The notes under the pieces: generated by a model
What the model saw: only the letters and a program-made list of their open reading frames with translations
The model's database searches: none
Told to the model about the DNA's origin: nothing
Made by a program: the position numbers and the translations under genes
Origin: Paramecium tetraurelia
Taxonomy: Eukaryota > Ciliophora > Oligohymenophorea > Peniculida > Parameciidae
DNA: 64,000 nucleotides
Direction: 5' to 3'
NCBI RefSeq assembly: GCF_000165425.1
Contig: NW_001798962.1
Coordinates: 239,663 to 303,662 of the forward strand
In this document: in pieces, positions 23,744 through 33,996 of the stretch
How positions within the stretch are numbered: the stretch's first letter is position 1
How the letters are laid out: the number at the start of each line of letters is the position of its first letter

Positions 23744-24848
23744 TCATTAAGCTGGTAATTGTGATAATAAATCCAAAGCACTCTATACGATGCTAATTTC
23801 TTCTGAAATGTGTGATCTTTTGCTTGTATAGCTTGTATTTTCATTGTCTGAAGCAACTCTGGTTTAATCAAGCAACTCCTTGGTGGTGGTGATGAGTTCC
23901 TGTAATTCTTCCTATCTTCTCTTGTTTGATGCCTATGATAATATGAATTAATATACTAGATCGTTGTCCTTAGCAGTTGCTTGTCTTTGATTGAATTGTT
24001 TGTCCTTATCCAAATTGCTGTAGGTGGTTTCAAATTGACTTCGTAAGGTTAGGTATTGTTGCTCTGAATTGGTGGAGGATGTATTGATAGCATCCAATCT
24101 TTCTTGGACATTTGTTGCGATTCCTTCTAATTTGCTGATAACTCTTCTGATGGTGTTGTCATCGTATTGGGATGTCATTTGAATCATAATAGCAATGGGA
24201 TGTTTGTCTCCCAAGGCTTGTTTGGCTGCTTCGATAGCTCTTTCTCTCTCGATTAAGCTAGTGTTTCCCAAAAGAGCATCACCTAAAAATCTTAAGACTT
24301 CCTAGACTGCTGCCAAATATCTGGAGTTATTGTTGAATTTCTCTTCTGCTGCTCTGACTTCTTCTGAATGGTTATCACTCAATTGTGTAATTTGATTGGA
24401 TAACAATAAGAGTTATTGGCCTTGGAAACTCAACGATTGAGTAAGTGAGGATAGATCTGAAGTCAAATCATTTATTTGTTGATTAACTGAACTCAGTTCG
24501 CTTTCGGTTGTTTCTAGGGTATTTTCGAATTTGGAAATTTGTTATTCGAAATTGGCTTGTTGCTAAATAATTAGAAATATGGAGTTACAGCGGAATGTTC
24601 AGCTTCATTAGCCCCAGAGGCAGCGATGAGTTTGTCTAACATTGATTGAACAATGGTGACTACTTCACCTAATTTACTTGATTAATGCAATTCAAGCATG
24701 CCGTAAAAATAATCGCTAAATGGAGTGATTCTTGTTTTCTGGAATATACTTAAACATTTATTACTTCTCTTAATTGCTTTATAGCAGTGAGATGAGTTTC
24801 TGTTGCAGCTGATATTGCAATCAATACCAATAAAATTGCTATTCTCAT
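23744..24848 (-). CDS. Trichocyst matrix protein-like secretory protein
   Basis: Predicted 342 aa, introns 24739-24764, 24563-24588 and 23933-23956. It begins with a textbook ER signal peptide (MRIAILLVLIAISAATE). The rest is Cys-poor, acidic, helical, with short heptad blocks (NQQINDLTSDLSSL, EEVRAAEEKFNNNSRYLAA, RERAIEAAKQALGDKHPIAI, EELQELITTTKELL). Signal peptide, size and alternating helical/hinge composition match the Paramecium TMP family (T1/T2/T4 types), whose processed products form the crystalline contents of trichocysts. The third intron is a stop-free multiple of three; I removed it because of its GTATAT...TAG ends. Confidence 0.75.
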
Positions 24849-25021
24849 TTATTATATTAATTAAAAAACGACTTCATTTCTTTTTGCTACTTAATTTTAT
24901 ATATATATAAGAAGTATCATCACTTATAAATGTATATCACATATATTCTGATAATGTGAGCAGTTCAATAAAATGACAATTACTTTGGCAATACAAATAT
25001 AATCAAGAAACCTCAGAAACC

Positions 25022-25689
25022 TCAGTGACAACAATTTTATCTTGGTCTTTCTTATTCGGGCACATTCTCAATTTTCCTTGCCTGCAAATTCTTAACTAGT
25101 AATTCAATTAATTCGTTGATTCCCTCTCCAGTCTTAGTCGATATTTCCACGTATAACAAATTTTAATCCTTACACATCTGCTGTGCCTTTTCTAAAGGAA
25201 TGCAACGCAGATTCTAAGCCTCATTCACAAGATCCAATTTATTGCCTACTATTATTATAGTTACGGAATCATCAGCATAATTTTGTATATCTTTTGGTTA
25301 ATTTTTCAATACTACGTACCTTTTAGCCAATTTTATATATTCTCATAAGTGTACAGATCGGTTAGATCAAAAAATATCAAGGCTCCTTAGGATTAACGAA
25401 AATGACTAAATAGTTGGAATAGTACTTTGATGTCACAGACTTATATTTTTCTGATCCAGCTAAATCAATATTATCGTACCTGTATCCCAGATTTTCAATG
25501 TCACCAACTACTCCTTATAAACAATCTGCTTCGAGGCATATTCAACTCCAATCGTAGATTTAGGTTGCTAAGGCGTAATGTTCTTCGTGGCTCTCAAAAA
25601 GAAACTTGTCTTCCCAACTTTGCTGTCTCCAGCAAGCACGACTTGAATCTAACTCAACTCTTACCTTTGTACGCTGAGGTTTATTGCAT
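25022..25689 (-). CDS. Divergent Rab-like small GTPase
   Basis: Predicted 191 aa, four introns: 25642-25664, 25460-25479, 25406-25425, 25291-25319. G1 is LAGDSKVGKTS, then switch I around STIGVEYA, G3 WDTAGSE, GALIFFDLTDLYTYENI, G4 IIIVGNKLDL, and a weak G5 (EISTKTG where ETSAK is usual). It ends QNCCH, with a CC pair close to the C-terminus, as in prenylated Rabs though with a trailing His. The catalytic Gln of WDTAGQE is replaced by Ser, which in Ras-family proteins lowers GTP hydrolysis. Each intron is supported by the motif it restores (for example WDT|AGSE and SVTS|NHFRQSQGAL). Confidence 0.9.
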
Positions 25690-25752
25690 TAGTAAATTAA
25701 TTTAATAATACTGACTGATAAAGTATATACTCACTCACATCCAAACTCCATT

Positions 25753-26154
25753 TCAATAAATCACCCTCCCCTGAATCAAGTTGATTGGAATGGGACCATG
25801 AAACTTAGAATCGAAAGACACCTTCGCATTGTCTCCTTCAATCCACGCATGGTTTTTAGGCACCTTGTTCCCATTCGGATCCAACTCATCCTCCAAATGA
25901 ATTATTCTCTTGCAAACCGTATAATCGGGTCTCACAGGCGACTTTGCTATGATGATGTCTCCCTATTTAATCCTGTAGAATCCTCTCTGCACCACCACCA
26001 ATTCGCCGTCCTTCACTGTCGGATGCATCGACTAACCTTCAGAGAGTTCGAATGAAATCAGGTGTTGAGTGACCAGGTAATAGGAACAGAAGGCAGGAAT
26101 CACTACCAGAATTTCTTTCTGTTTTAGTAGCATTTACTTCAAAGAGGATAGCAT
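25753..26154 (-). CDS. Mitochondrial inner-membrane protease subunit (signal-peptidase family), IMP1-like
   Basis: 133 aa, intron-free. A hydrophobic N-terminal segment (about 15-33) is followed by GQSMHPTVKDGE, containing the catalytic Ser42, and by VCKRIIHLEDE, containing the general-base Lys82; the Ser/Lys dyad and the downstream NKVPKNHAWIEGDN and GPIPINLIQGRVIY blocks are those of S26-type peptidases. The short length, lack of a large insert and KRI(I) context fit IMP1/IMP2 rather than ER SPC. It should cleave bipartite presequences of proteins in the intermembrane space. An alternative start is Met8. Confidence 0.9.
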
Positions 26155-26217
26155 CTAATTATATTAATGTTTGTGGTATTTTTAATTTAGAAGACACAAG
26201 TGATTTTAATTAAATTA
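26155..26217. promoter_or_regulatory. 63-bp divergent promoter region
   Basis: The only DNA between the start codons of the IMP1-like gene (minus) and the CXC gene (plus). It must hold both transcription starts and both 5' leaders. It is AT-rich; no individual element can be named from sequence alone. Confidence 0.6.
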
Positions 26218-27020
26218 ATGTAAGAGCAAGATAACAACTCGTTCTTCTCATATGCAAGGCAATTGCTAGATCAACAATCTCAATCCATCCAAGAAATGGA
26301 TGAACACAAAGACTCCTCCTTAGACATGAGTTAGTTAATTAAGATGTAACACACTATTCATGACAATATTTTAATCTCTCCTGAACCATCCAAAAGGGAT
26401 GATTCCCTTCTTCTTTCCTCTGATGAACCTTGCAATTGCAGTAAGTCTGAATGCAGGAAAATGTATTGCGAGTGTTTAGCCAAGGGGAGACTCTGTTCCT
26501 CTGCCTGTAAATTAATCACATTTCTATTTCCTAGGCAGATGCGAAAATTGTCAAAACAGAACCTCAAACAAGAAGGTTCTACACGTCATCAAAGAACTTG
26601 ATCTCAACAAAAACCTAAAGAAAATTAAATCCAAAAGATTCAAAGATGTACCATCATCCATTAATACTAGGGGTGCACATGCAAAAAGTCAATGTGTTTG
26701 AAAAAATATTGCGAGTGCTTCCATTCTGGCAAAAGTTGTGGCTATGGTTGCAACTGCGAGAATTGTTAGAACTAACTTCTAGATGAAGCCTAAAAGAATA
26801 TTTGCACACCAAATTAAAAAAAAACTTCAAAATTTTCATCCAAATTCGAGAGTGCCAATACCAATACCAGATCAGAATATTATGGGATGGTCTTAAAGAA
26901 ATAGGAATTAGAAGAGTACGAAGATTCAGATGACTGTATTCATATATATACTTATTATATTCAGCCTTGGACAAGATGAACACTATTGTTATTATGATAT
27001 TAGGTTAGTTGATTGTTTGA
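26218..27020 (+). CDS. CXC (tesmin/LIN54-type) DNA-binding protein
   Basis: Predicted 240 aa, introns 26507-26534, 26648-26670 and 26936-26964. Two cysteine-rich CXC units: [20 protein letters not shown] with C-R-C-ENC, then, after a linker ([12 protein letters not shown]), [20 protein letters not shown] with GCNCENCQN. This double arrangement is the CRC domain of LIN54/tesmin/TSO1, which reads the TTYGAA-type CHR element in cell-cycle gene promoters. The RNPC spacer between the two units is replaced by a different linker. The third intron is less certain; if retained, the protein stops at 26979 with a different tail. Confidence 0.87.
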
Positions 27021-27088
27021 CATATTTTTTTACTTCAAAAACAATTATAAATATTATTTATGAGACAAGTTTACCGTTAGGACAAACA

Positions 27089-27582
27089 ATGAAGAACAAT
27101 AATTGCTAATTCATCAAGCAGCTCCTTCATATTGAATCTATTTCAACTTATATTCATCAATAACTGATGTGTTCCCAATTCAAATTGGAGCAAACCAAAA
27201 TCCTATCCAAACACATCATAATAAATTAAAAAATAAAATTCTTTTGAAAAGTCTCAATAAAATCAATTAGGCCTTTTGATATTCATCTAAGAACCTAGTT
27301 TTTCAAACATCCTCAACTGGAATCAGAATTGGGAACTTTAGATTTCTTCAAATTTTTGGGTGGAAAATCCTTTGATAAAGTTATACATATCTCAGCAATA
27401 ATAGAAACACTTTATTTGAAGTTTTAGTATTGAATTATGGAATAAAAGATCTTAAAAATAGAATTATTAAAAACCTAGAGCAAAAGGTGGCTTATTCAAG
27501 AGAAGAGATTTATGAAGCTCTGATTTTGAAGTTCCAATTTAGTGATATCTGCATTTCTAAATTATTCTTAAAAAGGAAATGA
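27089..27582 (+). other. Plus-strand coding tract, model unresolved
   Basis: Readable stretches include KHPQLESELGTLDFFKFLGG and, near the end, NLEQKVAYSREEIYEALILK to a TGA at 27580. One frame connects the ATG at 27089 to that stop with a 35-nt intron candidate (27428-27462) but crosses a TGA at 27245; the other frames are also partly open. I cannot choose, and no family is recognised. It may be a short unknown gene with unplaced introns. Confidence 0.3.
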
Positions 27583-27927
27583 TTAAGATAATTCTGACTT
27601 AACCTATACAAGTTGTTTGTATATTTATGGTAGTTTGTAATCAATGAGAAATTGAAATTCATAGTCTATATGATTCAGTTACATAATTTTAGAAAGATTG
27701 CCATAGTGAGATATCTTAAGATTAGTTGAATTTTCAAGTTCTCCCCAAATGTTTCAAATATATCAATCATCGGTTGTCCAAATAAACTATCGAAAATGCC
27801 AATAAATGAGTATTTATGGGAAATTTGGATATGAAATTGGTTTTATTCCCTAAGTGTTGCAAAAGCATATCTTATTTTTGTCACATATCATATCCAAATT
27901 AGTATAATTTTTTAATAATAATATTAA
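27583..27927. other. Intergenic, nothing supported
   Basis: AT-rich sequence upstream of the SAXO-like gene; no convincing frame or structure on either strand. Confidence 0.6.
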
Positions 27928-28908
27928 ATGAACTTTAATATAAGCAATAGACTTAGACCTCAGACTGCTTATTCCATGTCATAAAAGGAGGTATTCAAAT
28001 TTTGCTAAATCAAAGTTATTGTCTGGTAAATTTTCGTAGAATGATCAATAACAAATCAGTAAATTGTTAGAGAAAAATGCTACCTATTTTGATCATGTTA
28101 AAGGTTTGGTGTACTTATATATTATAGATCAATGTGTTTGTGGACTCTGTGTTTGTGGTGGGTGCAAGTGTGGATTAGAAAGATTAAAAGAATAATAGGG
28201 AATGCCATTGAAATCATAGTATCAACAGGACTACGTTGAAAAATAGCCATCCAGAATTAAATCAATATCACAATTACCGACCTACAAAGACGATTATGCT
28301 ATGAAATTTGAGACGACTCAAAGAGTAATTGAAAACAGTTATCCTAGGTGGATTTCAAAGATCCAAAATAGAGACCATAAACTTCCTACAAGCCAGAACA
28401 ACCTAGATTTGTATAGCCTTTTCATGCTGGCTCTACCTATTAATTGACTCATACCAAAATGCCTGAGGGTAAAAAATGCGTATATATTGTTAGGTGAGAA
28501 GGTGAATATTATTCCTTAAAACCATCCAACAGTTATGAAAGATCTCCAATTCTTGGGATCAAGTGAGTACAAAAGGAATTTCAGCGGGACACCAATTACT
28601 CGAGAAAAAAACCTCATTTTTGGAGCTCATAGCAGTTTTGGGTATTTACAAAAATAAGAATGTTAAGGAATCCCATAAATCCAGGATTACCATTTTTTGG
28701 GTCCACCACCTCTTCAAGAGCATTCAGACCCTTTAAGGCAAAGAAAACGAGACCTTCAAAAACGACCACGTAATTGCAAAGTGTGCCAACATTTGATGGA
28801 TAATTTTCAACAATAACAAAATTGGATTATGTTGACAAATCCCTTTAGATTTGTCCAGCAAGAGCGGTACTTAATTATAAAAAAAACTCTAATCATTCTG
28901 GATTTTGA
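27928..28908 (+). CDS. SAXO-like microtubule-stabilising protein
   Basis: About 285-293 aa; introns 27991-28015, 28325-28347, 28469-28493 and 28642-28667, plus an ambiguous 24-nt unit 28104-28127 that is in frame either way. Around residue 55 is a Cys motif, CVCGLCVCGGCKCG, like the N-terminal Cys block of SAXO1/SAXO2 (FAM154). It is followed by spaced Mn-like modules: YQQDYVEKQ, TYKDDYAMKFETTQRVDFKD, TSYKPEQPRF, STYQLTHTKMP, SSEYKRNFSGTPITREK and PFKAKKTRPS. SAXO proteins bind and stabilise axonemal and centriolar microtubules. Cys block, Tyr/Pro-spaced repeats and basic C-terminus together support the call. Confidence 0.75.
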
Positions 28909-28974
28909 ATTTCATAATACATCCAATATTGTTATTTACTTATTCTACTTTTACATAATATATTATTCACAAAT

Positions 28975-30061
28975 TCAAATGTCTTCATCTTTGACATTAT
29001 AAAAATCACTAAACAACTAGTAGATACTCTAGGGTGTGTATTATCCTTAATTAGTGATATACAGGCTTATGTATTCAGGAGGAACATAGTCAAATGTAAT
29101 CTAACATAAACATAAGAAAATACTCCAATGCTCATCTGTTCAATTGTGGAATTTGGATTGATTTTCAAAGGTGATACAAGTTCATTGAAAGTGGTTTGAT
29201 CAAAGGCATACTTTGGAGTCAATTTGTGTGCTCCAGACAATACAATCACTGGAACAGCAAACTGTTTGGCTAAAACACAAATTGCATATGTTCCTGGATG
29301 CATCAAAAGACCTCCATTTTTAAGGATGGCATCGACTCCCAAAAGGATTTTATTTACTCTTTACATAATGGCATAGGCATTGGTAAAGGGTGTTAAGGTG
29401 ACATTCAGTTGATGTTTTCCCAAGTCGGTGGCAAACTACTTCCCTAAGTTTTCAGTTTCGCTCTCCAAGACTATAATCTCGAAGTTTCTGGTCTTCTTTG
29501 CTGATAACAAGAAATTCAACACAGTAGTTGAATATTCGTAAACTAAAAGAACTTCATTTGTAAAAAAATGTGTTGATGCCTATTAATATAATATTGTGGA
29601 TTACAAATGTATTAATATCATCTGAATGGGATTCCATTTCTTCCAAGACTTAATCAATTGCAGGTAAGATCACATACTATTGAATAGCATTTGAACCTGT
29701 TTCAGCACCTGTTTCGATTGTTGTTTTTGATCTACTTGAACTTCTCTGAATTGTGAGTCCTAATGCTTTGAAATTCTTTTCTTTATCCTTATTTTAGACG
29801 AATCCGTCTTCAGAGCTCATCAACCTGATCACCTGAATTACTCGCCTATAAACATTAGGGATCCAAAAATCTAAAGGGCCCTATTTGAGTCTATTAGATA
29901 ATTTTTTAATATATGTGATATAATCTTCTATTGTGGGAGATTTAGGTAATTTGGCATTTTTAGCTGATAAATGAGCCTTGAGTGCTAAGAGCGATTCCTT
30001 ACTAGAATATAATCGAGCTAGGATTATCAAAATCGATACGTTGTGCTTTTTGTGTGTTCAT
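28975..30061 (-). CDS. Translation initiation factor eIF2B subunit beta
   Basis: Predicted 338 aa, three introns (30018-30039, 29580-29604, 29101-29123). Landmarks of the regulatory eIF2B subunits: LDFWIPNVYRRVIQVIR near the N-terminus, TVLNFLLSAKKTRNFEIIVLESE, ITPFTNAYAIM-type switch (TPFTNAYAIMQRVNKILLG), VDAILKNGGLLMHPGTY, VIVLSGAHKLTPKY and the C-terminal FDYVPPEYISLYITNQG. The VPPE(L/Y)xTLxITN ending and the length are those of beta (GCD7) rather than alpha or delta. It would form part of the GDP-GTP exchange factor for eIF2. Confidence 0.92.
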
Positions 30062-30234
30062 TACTCCGAAGAATGAATTCTTTAATAAATTAATAATATT
30101 TAATTAATATCAAATTATATAATATTCAATAGAATTAGTTTTGAGTTACTTTAAGAATCTGATTCAGGATAGTAAAAATTATTTATAAGTCTAAAAAATG
30201 TAATACATAATATTAAAATTTCATTAATTATTTT
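30062..30234. promoter_or_regulatory. 173-bp divergent promoter region
   Basis: Separates the start codons of the eIF2B beta gene (minus) and the RAD5-like gene (plus). AT-rich; no specific motif recognised. Confidence 0.5.
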
Positions 30235-33200
30235 ATGATATACAAATTATCAAACCAATAGGAAATGTAATAATATTCTCCTAATTACGTCGGGAAGTTC
30301 TTATGTAAATTTTCAACTGATGAGGGATTTGCAAAACGAAATAATCCAAAACAGAAATATAAGTTGAACATTCTATCTATACCATTACAAAAGATTAAGG
30401 ATATAAAGTTTTATCAGAAAAGGCTATTTGTAATTGGAGGAGGAGCTCTGTAAGAGGGCAGAACTTTGTTATGCAAAGTAAAAAAGGGAGAGGAGGAAAT
30501 TTATAAAATGTATAATAAATATGGGTACATTGAACATGTTTTCGATGAATTGTGGTATTTCTTAATCAATGCTGGCTATGTTAAATTAAGGGTGAATTTT
30601 GTAGACTTAGGTCCTGAAAAAAAAACCATAACCTTAGCAGAAATTTAAGTGTTCATTACTGATAAGGCATTAAATGACAATTATGAACTAAAAATTTTAA
30701 GGTATAATAGAAAAACTGGAATCAAAAATGACATGCCAAAATATGAAAAATACCAATAATAATAGCTATTCCATTAAGAGGAAATCAGGATGGAACATCA
30801 AAGATTTGCCAGACTTTCCTTATTGCTTATGTTTGACTTTATGAACATTTAAGTTGAAACTCCAGCTCTTGTCAAGTCCGACAAGCAATTCAAAATATTC
30901 TTCACCCAATATTGCTACTTTCATGAGAGATACAAGTCCCAGCCTGTAAATTAGTTAATGAAGTCATATCATAGGCCTATTATTGACAGCCAGGATTACT
31001 TCAAAGCCTATATCAACAATAAACATTTTTATAATAAATTGTTTTCTCTTGAACTGATTAAGAAACTGGCCTTATCAAAGCAAGGGAGCTCAAAATATCT
31101 GTCAAATAATTAGCCCTATAAACCCAAAATGGAGAAGATTCATCCTCTTTTTCATGTTTAGTTTCAACGAGTGGCAGTAGCATTTTATTAAGCAATCCTT
31201 AGTTTCATTCGAAGATCAATGAGTTCAGTTGTCAAATAATAATAACCCTCATATTCGGATTATGTTCTTAAAACCATATTTTTATCTACGATTCCAGTTC
31301 AAAATAATTACCTGAATGATGAATTATACTAAGATTAGCATTAAAACTTTATTGAGGCGAGGGAAACCATTTCAAATAATTTGAATGAAGATTGTGGAGT
31401 GGAATTATTGAGTGATGAAAAAGTAAAGATTTATGAGGATTCTAAAAATCAAATTCTAGATTACTTCTATGTTGATTATGTTGTAAAGGTGGATAAAAAC
31501 AAAAACTAAAGGGATTATGAAACTTTATTAAAGCAAGAGCAAGAGTCTTATTACGAAGAGACCAAACTTCAATAGAAAAAACAAAATGAAGACATTTTGC
31601 AATAAGACTTAAATAATATATTCGTTGCTAACATATAATTGCAAGAATACAACACGCCTAAGCAAATGCTATCATAATTGAAATAACATCAAAAGCAGGC
31701 TTTATATTGGATGCTTTTGAGAGAAGGCCATATAATAGACCAGACCTAAGACTAAAAATAAAAGTTATCTCCTTTGTGGCAATAGCTCAAACTCCTCAAT
31801 GGAGATACCATTTATGTAAATACTTTTACAGGAAAGATTTCAAAAGAGTTTATACCGGTCTAAGAAACAAAGGGTGGAATATTAGCAGATGAAATGGGAT
31901 TGGGAAAAACAATTATGGCATTGGCATTGATATTGGAGACTCATAAAAAAGGGTAATAAACCTTGATAGTCGTACCAAAATCGGTGTTGCTGTAATGGGA
32001 GAAAGAAATTTAAACTCATTCAAAGCCTAGAAGTCTTTAGGTATTGGTATATTATAAATAATAATCTCGCAGTTAAAAGATTAAATTAAAGGATTATGAT
32101 ATAATTTTGACAACTTATGCTATATTAGCGTCTGATTATTCGATATGGACATAAATAAACGAGATGGAATAAGAATAATAATAAAAATTAGATTAACCAT
32201 AATAAGAATTAGAATTAGAATAATAAGAGCAATAGTAATAATAACCAAAATAATAACAACAAAAATAATAACAAAAAAAGTAGCCATTAAAAAAATAATC
32301 TTAAAAACATAAACATTCAATTTCATAAGAAGAAGATTCTTCTAACTCTATGTAGAGTGATTCAATTTCTGATTAATCAATTTCATATTCAATAAGCCTT
32401 AATAAAATATCAGAGGAATAGAAGGAAGAAGGAAAGCCTTAATAAAAGAAAAAGAAACTCACTCAAAAATAATTGGAGAAGGCAAAAAATGAAAATAATT
32501 TGTTTAAACTGAATTATTATAGAGTAATTTTGGATGAAGCTCACAACATTAAAACTAGATCCACACTGTAAACTAGAAGTGCCATATCTTTATAAAGTCA
32601 GTTTAGATGGTGTTTAACAGGAACGCCTATGTAAAACAAACATGATGATTTATTCAGTTTACTCTAATTTTTGCAAGTCGAAACGTTTTCGGAATAGTAA
32701 TATTTTAATCTTATTATTTAGCTTTTGGTGGAATACATACATAAACAAAGAAGAAAATGAGGATGATCAACAAAGAATCTTGGCTTAAATCCTTCAACCT
32801 ATAATTTTGAGGAGAACCAAGAATTCATAATAGTTTGAAGGTTTACAATAAGTAATTGAGAATATCCATTGGGTCGAATTGGATTAGAAGGAAAGAATGC
32901 TTTACAAAAAGTTGCTTTCCGGTTCATAGAATCTGTTCAAAAGTTTTGTGAAGAACACTTCAAATCAAAGCTATGTTCATATTTTTTAGATTATTAATAA
33001 ACTAAGAGTTGCATGCAATCATCCTTAATTGGCTCTCAAAGACATTAATTTATAGCAGACACCCTTAGAGAAGGTATTGGATAAAATAGACAAATTTTTT
33101 ATGGAAAAAACTCATAATGGAAATAAAATCACAGAGGAATACAAATAAAATTTGATTGAAAACATAAAAAACGGAAGCATTACAGAATGTCTAATATGCA

Positions 33201-33959
33201 CTAAAAGTTAAATTAGTGTTTTTAGTTTATCTTCATGCGGACATATCTATTGCAAAGAGTAATATTATGATAATATTAATTAGATGCTTTGGAGAGACTG
33301 TTGTTAAACTCAAGAATTGTCCATCTTGTCGTACAAAATTAACAATCTAAGATTTAATTGATGTTGTCGTAGAGAATGAAAATGTATTTGAAGAATTACA
33401 AAGTTTGTAATTTGGACTTAGTTCAAAATTGGAGGCTGTAATTAAAGAGACCAAAGTGATTAAACAAAAAAAGGAAAAAGTACTTATTTTCACTTAATGG
33501 ATTGAAATGATCGGATTATTGGAAAATTAATTTAAAGACAGCGGTATTATCGCTTATCGTATTACTGGTTCAATGACTGTGGATAAGAGAGAAAAAATAA
33601 TCAAAAATTTCAAAGAATAACAAGATGTCACAGCACTTATACTGTCTCTGAGAGCAACGTCTACAGGGTTAAATTTGACTATGGCTAGTAATGTATTCTT
33701 GGTGGATCCATGGTGGAATGTAAAATTATCATATGATGTTATTTAGCCTGCTATTGAAGATCAAGCCATAGGAAGAGCCGATAGAATAGGACAACAGAAT
33801 CAAGTTAAAGTAGTGAGATTTTTGTGCAGGAACACAATTGAGTAATAAATAAACTTGTTGCATCAAAAGAAAAAATTCTACATCAAAAGAGCTCTCAGTA
33901 ATAATTAACAAAAGGAATAAGAATTGGAAGATTTCAAATTTTTATTGTTTTAAGAATGA
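30235..33959 (+). CDS. SNF2-family helicase with RING, RAD5/HLTF type
   Basis: Predicted 1215 aa; introns 32697-32721, 33259-33283 and 33720-33746. Helicase lobe 1: [16 protein letters not shown] (Walker A), [35 protein letters not shown] (DEAH box), LTGTPMQN. Lobe 2: [58 protein letters not shown]. Between the lobes is a C3HC4 RING (CLICTKSQ...[11 protein letters not shown]...CPSCRTKL), the hallmark of RAD5/HLTF/RAD16, which combine dsDNA translocation with ubiquitin ligation in damage tolerance or silencing. A Gln-rich insert of about 110 residues lies just before the DEAH box. No HIRAN domain was recognised in the long N-terminal part. Confidence 0.93.
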
Positions 33960-33996
33960 CTAATTAATATATTAATAATATATATATATAATTAAA

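Noticed and set aside
26358-26983. Minus-strand open frames over the CXC gene
   Set aside because: They are antisense to the cysteine-rich plus-strand exons, which carry a recognisable domain and proper splice sites.
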